Source: JBCBRD01 sp039819785 (GTDB taxonomy: Bacteria > Pseudomonadota > Alphaproteobacteria > Rhizobiales > Hyphomicrobiaceae). From it: a DNA stretch of 64,000 bases. Below, piece after piece: positions 50,417 to 58,787 of the stretch. The notes under the pieces are model-generated. The model saw only the letters and a program-made list of their open reading frames with translations. It did no database searches and was not told the origin of the DNA. The position numbers and the translations under genes were made by a program. The DNA is taken from contig JBCBRH010000002.1 of assembly GCA_039819785.1 (NCBI GenBank), positions 1-64,000 of the forward strand, written 5' to 3'. How positions within the stretch are numbered: the stretch's first letter is position 1; every line of letters starts with the position of its first letter.

Positions 50417-53400
50417 ATGGCGACGCCTGAAAAGAACGAGACCGGCCGTGACTGGTCGAAAACGCTGAACCTGCCGCAGACAGAGTTTCCGATGCGTGCT
50501 GGATTGCCGAAGCTTGAGCCACGGCTGCTGGAGCGCTGGGCTGAGATCGGGCTTTACGCGAAGCTGCGCGAGCAAAGTGCGGGACGCGATAAGTTTGTGC
50601 TGCATGACGGGCCTCCGTATGCGAACGGCAACATCCACATCGGGCATGCGCTCAACAAGATCCTGAAAGACCTCGTGGTGAAGTCACAGCAGATGCTTGG
50701 GCATGACAGTAACTATGTGCCGGGCTGGGACTGTCACGGGCTGCCGATCGAGTGGAAGATCGAGGAGCAGTATCGGGCAAAGGGCAAGAACAAGGACGAG
50801 GTGCCGATCAACGAATTTCGCGCCGAGTGCAGGGCGTTCGCGGCCAAGTGGCTGGAGACGCAGCGCGAGGAATTCAAGCGGCTGGGTGTCGTCGGCGACT
50901 GGGATAATCCGTATTCGACGATGGCGTTTCGCGCCGAAGCGATCATCGCTGACGAGATTATGAAATTCGCGATGAAGGGGCTTTTGTATCGCGGGTCAAA
51001 ACCGGTGATGTGGTCAGTCGTCGAGAAGACGGCGTTGGCGGAAGCCGAGATCGAGTATCAGGAGTATCAGTCCGATCAGGTGTGGGTGAAGTTTCCTTGT
51101 TGGCATGTGGACGCATCAGGCAATGAGGCTTACTGGAACGAGATAGCCGATCCGGAAATCACAACAGACCAAGGGCTCGTTCCAACATCTGTAGTTATCT
51201 GGACGACAACTCCGTGGACCCTTCCGGGCAACAGAGCCATAAGCTTTTCTTCCAGGATTAAGTACGGCTGGTATCAGGTCGCTGATGCGCCAGACGGCAA
51301 TTGGTTGACAATAGGAGAGCGTGTCCTATTGGCGGACAATCTGGCCGAGCAAGTCTTTAAGGCTGCAAAGGTTGAGGCTTTCAAACGACTTGGCGACGTC
51401 GATGCCTCGATCCTTGCCAATGGCCTGTGCCAGCACCCGCTTCATGGTCATGGCTATGATTTCAGCGTCCCGCTCCTCGCTGGCGATCATGTCACGGATG
51501 ATACCGGGACCGGCTTCGTGCATACGGCACCTGGCCACGGCGCGGACGATTACAACATCTGGATCGCGAACCAGAAGATGTTGCGGGATCGGGGTATCGA
51601 CACGGACATTCCCTGGATGGTGGATGCCGACGGTGTCTATACGGACGCTGCTCCTGGCTTTGAGGGCAAGTGCGTCTTGAAGCCTGATGGGAAGAAGGGT
51701 GATGCCAACGACGCCGTCATCAAAGCGCTGGCCGAGGCCGGGATGATGGTCGCGCGGGCGCGGCTCAAGCATTCCTATCCCCATTCGTGGCGTTCAAAAA
51801 AACCGGTCATTTTCCGGAATACGCCGCAGTGGTTCATCGCCATGGATAAGCCCCTGGGGGCTGCTGTCGCGCCTCCCCCTAATGCGCTCCCAGCAGGCGG
51901 TGATGCGGCACCTGCGGGGCCAGGCCATAACTCAGGTGAAGCTATTTGGGCTGGGGCGGAGCGGACGCTGCGGGCTCAGGCGCTTTCTGAGATTGAGCGG
52001 GTCCAGTGGGTGCCTGAGGTGGGGCAGAACCGCATCACGGGCATGATCGAGAACCGGCCGGACTGGGTGGTGTCACGCCAGCGCGCATGGGGCGTGCCGA
52101 TCTGCGTGTTCCGCAACACCGAGACCGATGAGATTATTCCGGGGCCGGGGTTTGCGAAGTCGGCTGTATTGGCGGAGCGCATCAAAGATGCGTTTGAGAC
52201 CGAGGGGGCGGATGCCTGGTTTGCCGATGGGGCGAAAGCTCGATTCCTCGATGGGCTGGTTGATGATCTGGGTGCCTGGGAGCAGGTGCGCGATGTACTG
52301 GATGTCTGGTTTGATTCTGGGTGTACGCATGCGTTCACCATGGGTGATCCGGACGCGTTTCCAGGCTTGCAGGGTGTGCAGCGCGCCGGTGATGGCGGAC
52401 CTGACCGGGTGATGTATCTGGAAGGGTCTGATCAGCATCGCGGCTGGTTCCACTCCTCGCTGCTGGAGGCGGTGGGTACGCGGGGGCATGCGCCTTACGA
52501 CGTGGTTCTGACGCATGGGTTCGTTCTCGATGAGAAGGGGCTCAAGATGTCGAAGTCCCTGAAGAACGTGACCGCGCCTCAGGACGTTATTGATAAGTCA
52601 GGCGCCGATATTCTTCGGTTGTGGGTGGCCGCGTCTGATTATTCGGACGATCTGAAAATCGGACCCGAGATCCTGAAGACGTTTTCCGAGACCTATCGCA
52701 AGATGCGCAACTCGATCCGCTGGATGCTGGGTGCGCTGGGGCATTTCGATGAGGGCGACCGGGTCGCGGTTGCGGACATGCCTGAACTTGAAAAGCTGAT
52801 GCTGCATCGCTTGTCCGAGATCGGGCCCGAAGTGCGGACGGCCTATGCAGCCTATGACTATCGCAAGGTGGTTTCGGTGCTGGCGCAGTTCCTCAATACG
52901 GACCTGTCTGCGTTCTATTTCGATATTCGGAAAGATGCGCTGTACTGCGATGCGCCATCGAGCCTGCGCCGGAAGGCGTCTCTCACGGTGATCGACGAGA
53001 CGTTCAAGTGCGTCGCGCTATGGCTGGCGCCAATTCTGTCGTTTACCGCAGAAGAAGCCTGGCTGGCGCGTTATCCCGCACAGGACGCAGCGGGTGGGTC
53101 TGTCCACCTGGAGCCGTTTCCGTTGGTTTCCCGGCAGTGGCGCAACGAGGATGTTGATGCGCGTTGGGAGATGATCCGCAAGGTGCGTCGTGTGGTTACG
53201 GGAGCGCTGGAACTTGAGCGGTCGAAAAAGACGATCGGGTCGAGTTTGGAAGCTGCGCCGACGATCCATGTTTCCAACCCCGGTATTGTTGCGGCCCTGA
53301 TGGAGGTGGATATCGCGGAAGTCTGCATCACGAGTGCGGCGACCGTCGTCAGTGGTGACATTCCGGCTGGGGCTTTCATGTTGCCTGATGTGGCTGATAT

Positions 53401-53545
53401 CGGTGTGTCACCGGGGCTCGCTGAGGGTAAAAAGTGTGCGCGGTCTTGGCGGATTACGACGGATGTGGGTTCGGATGCGGACTATCCAGAGCTGTCGGCA
53501 CGGGATGCGGATGCGATGCGCGAAATTGATGGTGCGGTGGGATGA
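50417..53545 (+). CDS. ileS: isoleucyl-tRNA synthetase
   Basis: The class I synthetase has 1042 residues from ATG 50417. HIGH motif in PYANGNIHIGHALNKIL (74-77), CP1 editing domain (about 195-395, with VIWTTTPWTLPGNRA and HTAPGHGADDY), KMSKS in LKMSKSLKNV (from 710), anticodon domain to about 960. The C-terminal zinc knuckle is degenerate: CARSWRITTDVG and ELSARDADAMRE keep one Cys where others have four. A Pro/Gly-rich insert (APPPNALPAGGDAAPAGPG) sits after the FIAMDK segment. Nucleotides about 51100-51400 use many ATA, ACA, AGA and AGG codons, unlike the rest. The next gene overlaps by ATGA. Confidence 0.96.
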   Translation: MATPEKNETGRDWSKTLNLPQTEFPMRAGLPKLEPRLLERWAEIGLYAKLREQSAGRDKFVLHDGPPYANGNIHIGHALNKILKDLVVKSQQMLGHDSNYVPGWDCHGLPIEWKIEEQYRAKGKNKDEVPINEFRAECRAFAAKWLETQREEFKRLGVVGDWDNPYSTMAFRAEAIIADEIMKFAMKGLLYRGSKPVMWSVVEKTALAEAEIEYQEYQSDQVWVKFPCWHVDASGNEAYWNEIADPEITTDQGLVPTSVVIWTTTPWTLPGNRAISFSSRIKYGWYQVADAPDGNWLTIGERVLLADNLAEQVFKAAKVEAFKRLGDVDASILANGLCQHPLHGHGYDFSVPLLAGDHVTDDTGTGFVHTAPGHGADDYNIWIANQKMLRDRGIDTDIPWMVDADGVYTDAAPGFEGKCVLKPDGKKGDANDAVIKALAEAGMMVARARLKHSYPHSWRSKKPVIFRNTPQWFIAMDKPLGAAVAPPPNALPAGGDAAPAGPGHNSGEAIWAGAERTLRAQALSEIERVQWVPEVGQNRITGMIENRPDWVVSRQRAWGVPICVFRNTETDEIIPGPGFAKSAVLAERIKDAFETEGADAWFADGAKARFLDGLVDDLGAWEQVRDVLDVWFDSGCTHAFTMGDPDAFPGLQGVQRAGDGGPDRVMYLEGSDQHRGWFHSSLLEAVGTRGHAPYDVVLTHGFVLDEKGLKMSKSLKNVTAPQDVIDKSGADILRLWVAASDYSDDLKIGPEILKTFSETYRKMRNSIRWMLGALGHFDEGDRVAVADMPELEKLMLHRLSEIGPEVRTAYAAYDYRKVVSVLAQFLNTDLSAFYFDIRKDALYCDAPSSLRRKASLTVIDETFKCVALWLAPILSFTAEEAWLARYPAQDAAGGSVHLEPFPLVSRQWRNEDVDARWEMIRKVRRVVTGALELERSKKTIGSSLEAAPTIHVSNPGIVAALMEVDIAEVCITSAATVVSGDIPAGAFMLPDVADIGVSPGLAEGKKCARSWRITTDVGSDADYPELSARDADAMREIDGAVG

Positions 53546-53934
53546 GGCCGGTCTCGCAGCTGGCTGACAACAAGCGCAATGTGATCTCGTTTTACGAGAT
53601 GATGTTTAACGATTGCAGACCGAGTGACGCCATCGAAGCCTACGTTGGGACGCATTACACCCAACACAATCCGCATGTTGCGGATGGGAAAGACGGCTTT
53701 ATTGCCTACTTCGACCGGATGGCGCGTGATTACCCGGGCAAGCGCGTGATCGTGAAACGGGCTGTGGCCGAAGGTGATTTGGTGGTGCTGCATTGCCATC
53801 AGATCTGGCCGGACAATCTTGAATATGCCGGTATCGATATCTTCCGCTTGGATGCGGATGGGAAAATTGTTGAACACTGGGACGTTCTTCAGGAGCTTCC
53901 CACGGTTTCGGCGAACCCAAACTCGATGTTCTGA
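53542..53934 (+). CDS. nuclear transport factor 2-like (SnoaL-type) protein
   Basis: This 130-residue NTF2-fold protein runs NVISFYEMMFNDCRPSDAIE, YVGTHYTQHNPHVADGKDGF, then IVKRAVAEGDLVVLHCHQIW, GIDIFRLDADGKIVEHWDVLQ. This is the COG4922-type SnoaL family, small cone-shaped enzymes or binding proteins of unknown function, often in oxidative or secondary metabolism. It begins in ATGA with the ileS stop, so it is translationally coupled to ileS, and lspA follows 21 bp later. Confidence 0.9.
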   Translation: MRPVSQLADNKRNVISFYEMMFNDCRPSDAIEAYVGTHYTQHNPHVADGKDGFIAYFDRMARDYPGKRVIVKRAVAEGDLVVLHCHQIWPDNLEYAGIDIFRLDADGKIVEHWDVLQELPTVSANPNSMF

Positions 53935-53955
53935 GCAAAGAGGAGCGAGCGACCG

Positions 53956-54516
53956 TTGAGCCAAGGTGATCAAGGCGAGGGGTATGTGGTCGACCAAAAC
54001 GGTGCGGCGGCGGGCTGGTTGTGGGGGCCTTATTCAAAGCTGGCGCTCACCGTCGCTGTTGTGACGTTCATCCTCGATCAGGCGCACAAATGGTACATGA
54101 TGCTGGTGTTCGACATCCAGAATCGGGGCCGGGTCGAAATTACTTCGTTTATGGACTTCGTTTTCGTGCTGAACACCGGGATCAGCTACTCGCTGTTCGA
54201 CGGGTCAAGCCAGAGTTGGCAGTACGTGCTGGCGGGCTTTGCAGTCACGGCCAGTCTCGCATTCTGGGTTTGGACCGCGCGTTCGGCGACGGGGGCGATT
54301 TTTGCCGCGTCACTGGGCCTCATTATTGGCGGTGCACTCGGCAATGCGCTGGATCGTGTGCTCGTCGGCGGGGTGATCGACTACGTCTCGATGCATGCGT
54401 TCGGGTATTACTGGTACGTGTTCAACATCGCAGATATGGCCATCGTTGCAGGTGTCATCGGGCTCTTGTATGATTCTGTGGTGATGAGTCGGAATTCAGC
54501 CGCAAAGACGCAGTAG
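53956..54516 (+). CDS. lspA: lipoprotein signal peptidase
   Basis: The protein has 186 residues and starts at TTG 53956 (GAGGAGCGAG upstream). Four membrane helices carry the LspA signature: FVLNTGISYSLFDGSSQSW (the NxG block), LIIGGALGNALDRVLVGGVIDYVSM with the first catalytic Asp, and FNIADMAIVAGVIGLL with the second. It cleaves the signal peptide of diacylglyceryl-prolipoproteins in the inner membrane. A polar 20-residue N-terminal tail is longer than usual. Fits the ileS-lspA order seen in many Proteobacteria, here with an NTF2-like gene between. Confidence 0.95.
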   Translation: MSQGDQGEGYVVDQNGAAAGWLWGPYSKLALTVAVVTFILDQAHKWYMMLVFDIQNRGRVEITSFMDFVFVLNTGISYSLFDGSSQSWQYVLAGFAVTASLAFWVWTARSATGAIFAASLGLIIGGALGNALDRVLVGGVIDYVSMHAFGYYWYVFNIADMAIVAGVIGLLYDSVVMSRNSAAKTQ

Positions 54517-54599
54517 CGACTATTCACTTGGTTTCGCAGGGAGTTTTGTGAAAGTTGGACCAAGATTGCGACGGGTTCACCGGCGCTTTGGGGGACGTT

Positions 54600-55085
54600 A
54601 TGCAAAAAAATTCACTGCTTGGGGCTCCGTTGTGGGCCCAAATCATTCAGCTGCCGGCAAAACTGGCTGTGGCGCTTGGGCTTGCACTGAGCCTTGCTGC
54701 CTGCGCGCCAGGCGAAGTTGAGCTGAACGGTAAACTGTTTGATGCTCTGGGTGTGAACACCTCGTCAACACGTGCGGCGACACCGCAAATGACCGCGCGC
54801 ACGCCGCTGGTTGTGCCGCCTTCGCTTGAGCGGCTGCCCGCGCCTGGCAAACCCGTGGATGATCAGGCTGCAGTATTGGCTGCCATCAACGATCCAGATC
54901 GGGCCAAGGTTGTCGACAAGGCGCAGCTTGAGGCTGAGCATGCCAAGGTTTGTTCGGAAACCTATGAGCCTGCCAAGGCACGCGGTGATCCCGATGCCGA
55001 TCTGATTACTGGGCCGCTGGGTCCGTGCCGCAAGTCAATCCTCTCGGTGTTTGGCGGAGCAGGCGCAGTGCTGGGCACGCAGTAA
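54600..55085 (+). CDS. predicted lipoprotein of unknown function
   Basis: The protein has 161 residues from ATG 54600. The signal peptide ends in a lipobox LSLAAC (Cys at about 35), so it should be a lipoprotein processed by the adjacent LspA. The mature part contains RTPLVVPPSLERLPAPGKP, a block seen in the DUF3035-like lipoproteins that follow lspA in alphaproteobacteria, and ends KSILSVFGGAGAVLGTQ. Two further Cys occur. The function is unknown. A terminator follows 50 bp after the stop, closing the ileS-lspA cluster. Confidence 0.82.
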   Translation: MQKNSLLGAPLWAQIIQLPAKLAVALGLALSLAACAPGEVELNGKLFDALGVNTSSTRAATPQMTARTPLVVPPSLERLPAPGKPVDDQAAVLAAINDPDRAKVVDKAQLEAEHAKVCSETYEPAKARGDPDADLITGPLGPCRKSILSVFGGAGAVLGTQ

Positions 55086-55135
55086 CAGTTGCAGGCTCTC
55101 AGCAGGGTAAAGGCGACGATGATCTACGGACCAAT

Positions 55136-55161
55136 AGGCGGGCAGCAATGTCCGCCTTTTT
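55136..55161 (+). terminator. Rho-independent terminator after the lipoprotein gene
   Basis: AGGCGG (55136-55141), 10-nt loop, CCGCCT (55152-55157), then TTTTCG. The 6-bp GC stem with a T run closes the ileS-NTF2-lspA-lipoprotein unit. Confidence 0.75.
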
Positions 55162-55544
55162 CGTTTTATGGGTGAGCCAAACAGTGACCGGCGGTTGCTT
55201 GATTTGGCCCGGGCCTTTGCTCCATTGGTTTCTGATGCCGGTGCTGCAGCCTAGTTTGCTCCAATATGATCCAATCAGATGGACACCTTGTCATTTGACA
55301 TCGCAGCCGGTGAGCCCAATTTTTGTGATCGCAGCCGGAAGCTTTTCAGTTCGTGGTGTATCGTGGTGGTGTCTTGTGAGGCGGACTATTCGTCCCTTTA
55401 CGATTGCTTCCAATTGATCACGTGAAATGATGCGGCGTGACCCAGGCTGTTTGCGACGTGCACTCAGACTTCGTTTCAGCTGCCCGTTCCCGGCGTGGAC
55501 CGCACGTCATTCGAGCGAGATGCAGCACTAGAGGAAACCTTTCG
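55162..55544. other. gene-free stretch before the M16 peptidases, 383 bp
   Basis: No supported gene. The frame continuing upstream of the M16 start to 55437 lacks a ribosome-binding site and signal-like sequence and is not used. The region should contain the promoter of the M16 pair; AGAGGAAACC just before 55545 is the ribosome-binding site. Confidence 0.5.
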
Positions 55545-56960
55545 ATGAACCGATCCGGCTTGCCGCGTCACCTCCTTCCCACCTTTTTTGCATTGGCAAT
55601 GCTCATGCTCGCAGCAACACTTCAATCCCCGACGGCTGATGCGCAATCTCGCGTTAGTGAGTTTAAACTCGACAACGGCATGCAGATCATCGTGGTTCCT
55701 GACACCCGCGCACCGGTGGTGACGCACATGGTTTGGTACCGAGTTGGGGCAGCCGATGAGGCGCCTGGTGTTTCCGGGATTGCGCATTTTCTTGAACACC
55801 TGATGTTCAAGTCGACCGATAAGATCCCCATGGGCGAATTCTCGAAGATTGTGGCGAGGCTCGGTGGACAGGACAATGCGTTTACCAGTCAGGACGCGAC
55901 GGCGTACTTCCAACGCATCTCGAAGGATCGCCTGAAGGATGTCATGGCCATGGAAGCTGACCGGATGGTCAATCTGCGGCTGACGGAAAAGGAAGTGTTG
56001 ACCGAGCGCGATGTGATTGAGGAAGAGCGGCGTTCGCGGATTGAGAACCGGCCGGAATCGAAACTGGCCGAGCAGATGGATGCGGTGCTGTACAAATCCC
56101 ATCCTTACGGGACGCCCGTGATCGGCTGGATGCATGAGATTTCGTCTCTGACCCAGAAAGATGCGTTGTCGTTCTACAAGCGGTTCTATGCGCCGAATAA
56201 CGCTATTCTGGTGGTGACAGGCGACGTTGTTACCGACGAAGTTTATGAGCTGGCAAAGGAAACTTTCGGTGGCATCCCCGGCAACCCTGCTGTTCCGTCA
56301 GAGCGTTTTCGCCCAGCCGAGCCACCACATATTGCGCCTCGTCGCGTTACGCTGACCGACCCGCGGGCTGGCAAGGAATCCTTGACCCGTTACTATCTCG
56401 CACCCTCCTACGGTACTGCCGAGGGCAGCGATGCGGAAGCGCTGGAAGTCCTTATGAAAATCATGGCGTCTGGTACGACCAGCCGGATGTATCGTTCGCT
56501 GGTCGTCGATAAGAAATTGGCGTCGTCAGCTGGTGGCTGGTACTCCGGCAGCAGCCGCGATAGCGGAAAGATTTCGGTCTACGCAATTGCCGCAGATGGA
56601 CAGGACATGGAGACGATCGAGTCGGAGATCGATGCGGTGATCGCAGAGGTGAAAGCCAACGGCGTCACACAGGCTGAACTGGACCGCGCCAAGAAAAGTC
56701 TTCGGGCTGAGTATGTTTATCAGTCTGATAGCCAGGCATCGCTGGCGCGGCGCTACGGCTGGGCCGTGACCATCGGTCAAACGGTGGCTGATGTTGACGC
56801 ATGGCCGGACGATATTGCGAAGGTGACTGCGGAAGAGGTTCAGGCGGCTGCGAAGAAGTACCTGGACATGAACAGCTCCGTAACGGGCTTGTTGCTGCCA
56901 GCACCGGCTGCGAAGCGTGCCGATAAGCAGCCAGCTCAAGCCGTTCCCCCGCGTGGATGA
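55545..56960 (+). CDS. M16 zinc peptidase, catalytic subunit
   Basis: The protein has 471 residues from ATG 55545. The signal peptide ends TADAQS (about 34). The M16 inverted zinc motif is intact: GIAHFLEHLMFKSTDK (HxxEH) with the distal Glu in VIEEERRSRIENRPE, then the C-terminal M16 half. It is periplasmic and processes or degrades peptides. The next gene encodes a second M16 protein without the zinc motif; such pairs form heterodimers like the mitochondrial processing peptidase. Confidence 0.93.
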   Translation: MNRSGLPRHLLPTFFALAMLMLAATLQSPTADAQSRVSEFKLDNGMQIIVVPDTRAPVVTHMVWYRVGAADEAPGVSGIAHFLEHLMFKSTDKIPMGEFSKIVARLGGQDNAFTSQDATAYFQRISKDRLKDVMAMEADRMVNLRLTEKEVLTERDVIEEERRSRIENRPESKLAEQMDAVLYKSHPYGTPVIGWMHEISSLTQKDALSFYKRFYAPNNAILVVTGDVVTDEVYELAKETFGGIPGNPAVPSERFRPAEPPHIAPRRVTLTDPRAGKESLTRYYLAPSYGTAEGSDAEALEVLMKIMASGTTSRMYRSLVVDKKLASSAGGWYSGSSRDSGKISVYAIAADGQDMETIESEIDAVIAEVKANGVTQAELDRAKKSLRAEYVYQSDSQASLARRYGWAVTIGQTVADVDAWPDDIAKVTAEEVQAAAKKYLDMNSSVTGLLLPAPAAKRADKQPAQAVPPRG

Positions 56961-56987
56961 CCTCAAACAAAATCGAGATTTGACATT

Positions 56988-58406
56988 ATGGTTCTGTTTT
57001 CACAATGCATTGGCGCTCCCCGTGGCGTGTCACAGTGCACGTCTCGTTCCACCCGTCCGACAAAACGCTCCGCAACGCACGTCGTTGCAACGGCTGTGAC
57101 CGCACTCTTTGCTGCCGCAATAGCCGCCCTTCCAACCTCACCTGCATTGGCCATGAACATTCAAACGGTTAAAAGTCCCGGCGGTATAGAAGCCTGGCTC
57201 GTCGAAGATGGCAGTGTGCCGCTGGTTGCGCTGCGGTTTGCGTTTGTTGGCGGCAACTCACAGGACCCCAACGAAAAACCCGGGGTGGCTCACTTCGTGA
57301 CGTCCATGTTGGACGAAGGGGCTGGAGATTTGGATGCGCGTGCCTTCCAGGAGCGCATGGAAGAGATCGCGATGAAAATGTCGTATGACGACAGTCGTGA
57401 TTTGATCTACGGCAGCTTGCAGAGCTTGTCTGAAAATCTTGATGAGTCGGCGGAGCTGTTGTCGTTGGCACTGACCAAGCCTCGGTTTGATCAGGATGCG
57501 GTTGAACGTGTTCGCGGTCAGTTGCTGGCCAATCTGTCTTTCGCATCGAAGAGCCCACAGCAGATTGCGACCAAGGCTTGGTTCAAAGCTGCATTTGGCG
57601 ATCACCCTTACGGCCGTGAAACTAATGGTACGTTGGACAGTGTGAAAGCCATCACACCGGATGACCTGCACGCTTATGTGAAAGCAAACTTTGCACGCGA
57701 TAATCTACGGGTTGTGGCTGTCGGCGATATTTCGGCTGAACGCCTTGGTGCCTTGCTCGACAAAGTGTTTGGTGGTCTGCCCGAAACAGCTGATCTCAAA
57801 CCGGTCGCCGACGTAACGTTGCCGACGGGCGGCAAGCAAAAGGTGATCGAGCTGGATGTTCCGCAATCTGTCGCCCTTTTCGGCCTACCGTCTCTGGCCC
57901 GTAAGGATCCCGATTTCATTCCGGCATTTGTCTTGAACCATATTCTGGGTGGTGGCGGTTTCTCTTCGAAGCTCATGGAAGAAGTCCGTGAAAAACGCGG
58001 GTTGGCATACTCCGTGTACAGCTACCTCAATCCGCTCGACCACTCTGCGATCATGCAGGGCAGCGTCGCCACGAAGAATGAGGCCATCGCAGAATCGCTG
58101 GATGTGATCAGGGCTGAGCTTGAGAAGATCGCGAAGGACGGGGTCTCACCGGAAGACCTGAAAGCTGCGCAGGACTATCTGACCGGGTCGTACGCACTGC
58201 GGTTTGACAGCAACTCAAAAATTGCCAGCCAGCTTCTCGGTATCCGTGTCGAAGAGCTGGGGTTGGACTATGTGAACACCAGAAACAAGCAGATTGAGGC
58301 GGTCGGAGTGACCGACGTCAAACGTGCCGCGTCTCGGTTCCTCGACCCAGATGACCTCATTACTGTCATTGTCGGTAAGCCTGAGGGTATTGAGGTTCGC
58401 GGTTAA
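56988..58406 (+). CDS. M16 family protein lacking the zinc motif, partner subunit
   Basis: The 472-residue protein has a signal peptide (about 30-55, ending SPALAMN). In place of HxxEH it reads GVAHFVTSMLDEGAG, so zinc binding is lost. The C-terminal half keeps the substrate-binding Arg/Tyr-type segment GGGGFSSKLMEEVREKRGLAYSVYSY. It follows the catalytic M16 gene by 27 bp and surely pairs with it, by analogy to other active/inactive M16 dimers. A weak terminator may follow the stop. Confidence 0.92.
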   Translation: MVLFSQCIGAPRGVSQCTSRSTRPTKRSATHVVATAVTALFAAAIAALPTSPALAMNIQTVKSPGGIEAWLVEDGSVPLVALRFAFVGGNSQDPNEKPGVAHFVTSMLDEGAGDLDARAFQERMEEIAMKMSYDDSRDLIYGSLQSLSENLDESAELLSLALTKPRFDQDAVERVRGQLLANLSFASKSPQQIATKAWFKAAFGDHPYGRETNGTLDSVKAITPDDLHAYVKANFARDNLRVVAVGDISAERLGALLDKVFGGLPETADLKPVADVTLPTGGKQKVIELDVPQSVALFGLPSLARKDPDFIPAFVLNHILGGGGFSSKLMEEVREKRGLAYSVYSYLNPLDHSAIMQGSVATKNEAIAESLDVIRAELEKIAKDGVSPEDLKAAQDYLTGSYALRFDSNSKIASQLLGIRVEELGLDYVNTRNKQIEAVGVTDVKRAASRFLDPDDLITVIVGKPEGIEVRG

Positions 58407-58787
58407 TCAGGCTTTGGCCTGGGCTAAGTTTTTGTGGGGCACGGCACCTACCATGGTGTCGTGCAGCATTTGTAGGTACGTCTTATGACTGCTGACCAAT
58501 GGTTGGTCGACGGTCCTTGGTCCTGGCGATTGCACCTGTTCGGTTCTCGCCGGTCGGCTCTGTCGTCATCCTGCCCCTTCCCTGCAAAGAGCCTGCACGT
58601 TGGACAGGCATCTCCACCAACCGCGGCATGGCTGTCCACAATCACGGTAACGCTAACGCTGACCGAACCTGATGTGGCCGCGTGTGAGGGTTGGCTCATG
58701 ACGTTAAACGCGCTAGGCGGGTGACGCGTGCCGCGCGCCCCTATCCGGTACGTCTGCGATTATGTGCCGTGAGGAGGCCTTGAGCCC
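58407..58787. other. gene-free stretch with two hairpins, 381 bp
   Basis: Directly after the M16 stop, CAGGC-TTTG-GCCTG and flanking bases form a weak hairpin ahead of GTTTTTG (about 58402-58435), a possible terminator. Next, GCACGGCACC (58439-58448) and GGTGTCGTGC (58455-58464) form a 10-bp stem with one mismatch. The 79-codon frame at 58485-58724 is not convincing. The pgi ribosome-binding site GAGGAGG lies before 58788. Confidence 0.4.

Noticed and set aside
58485..58724. 79-codon plus-strand frame before pgi
   Set aside because: No ribosome-binding site, Ser/Pro/Trp-rich, no recognisable fold.
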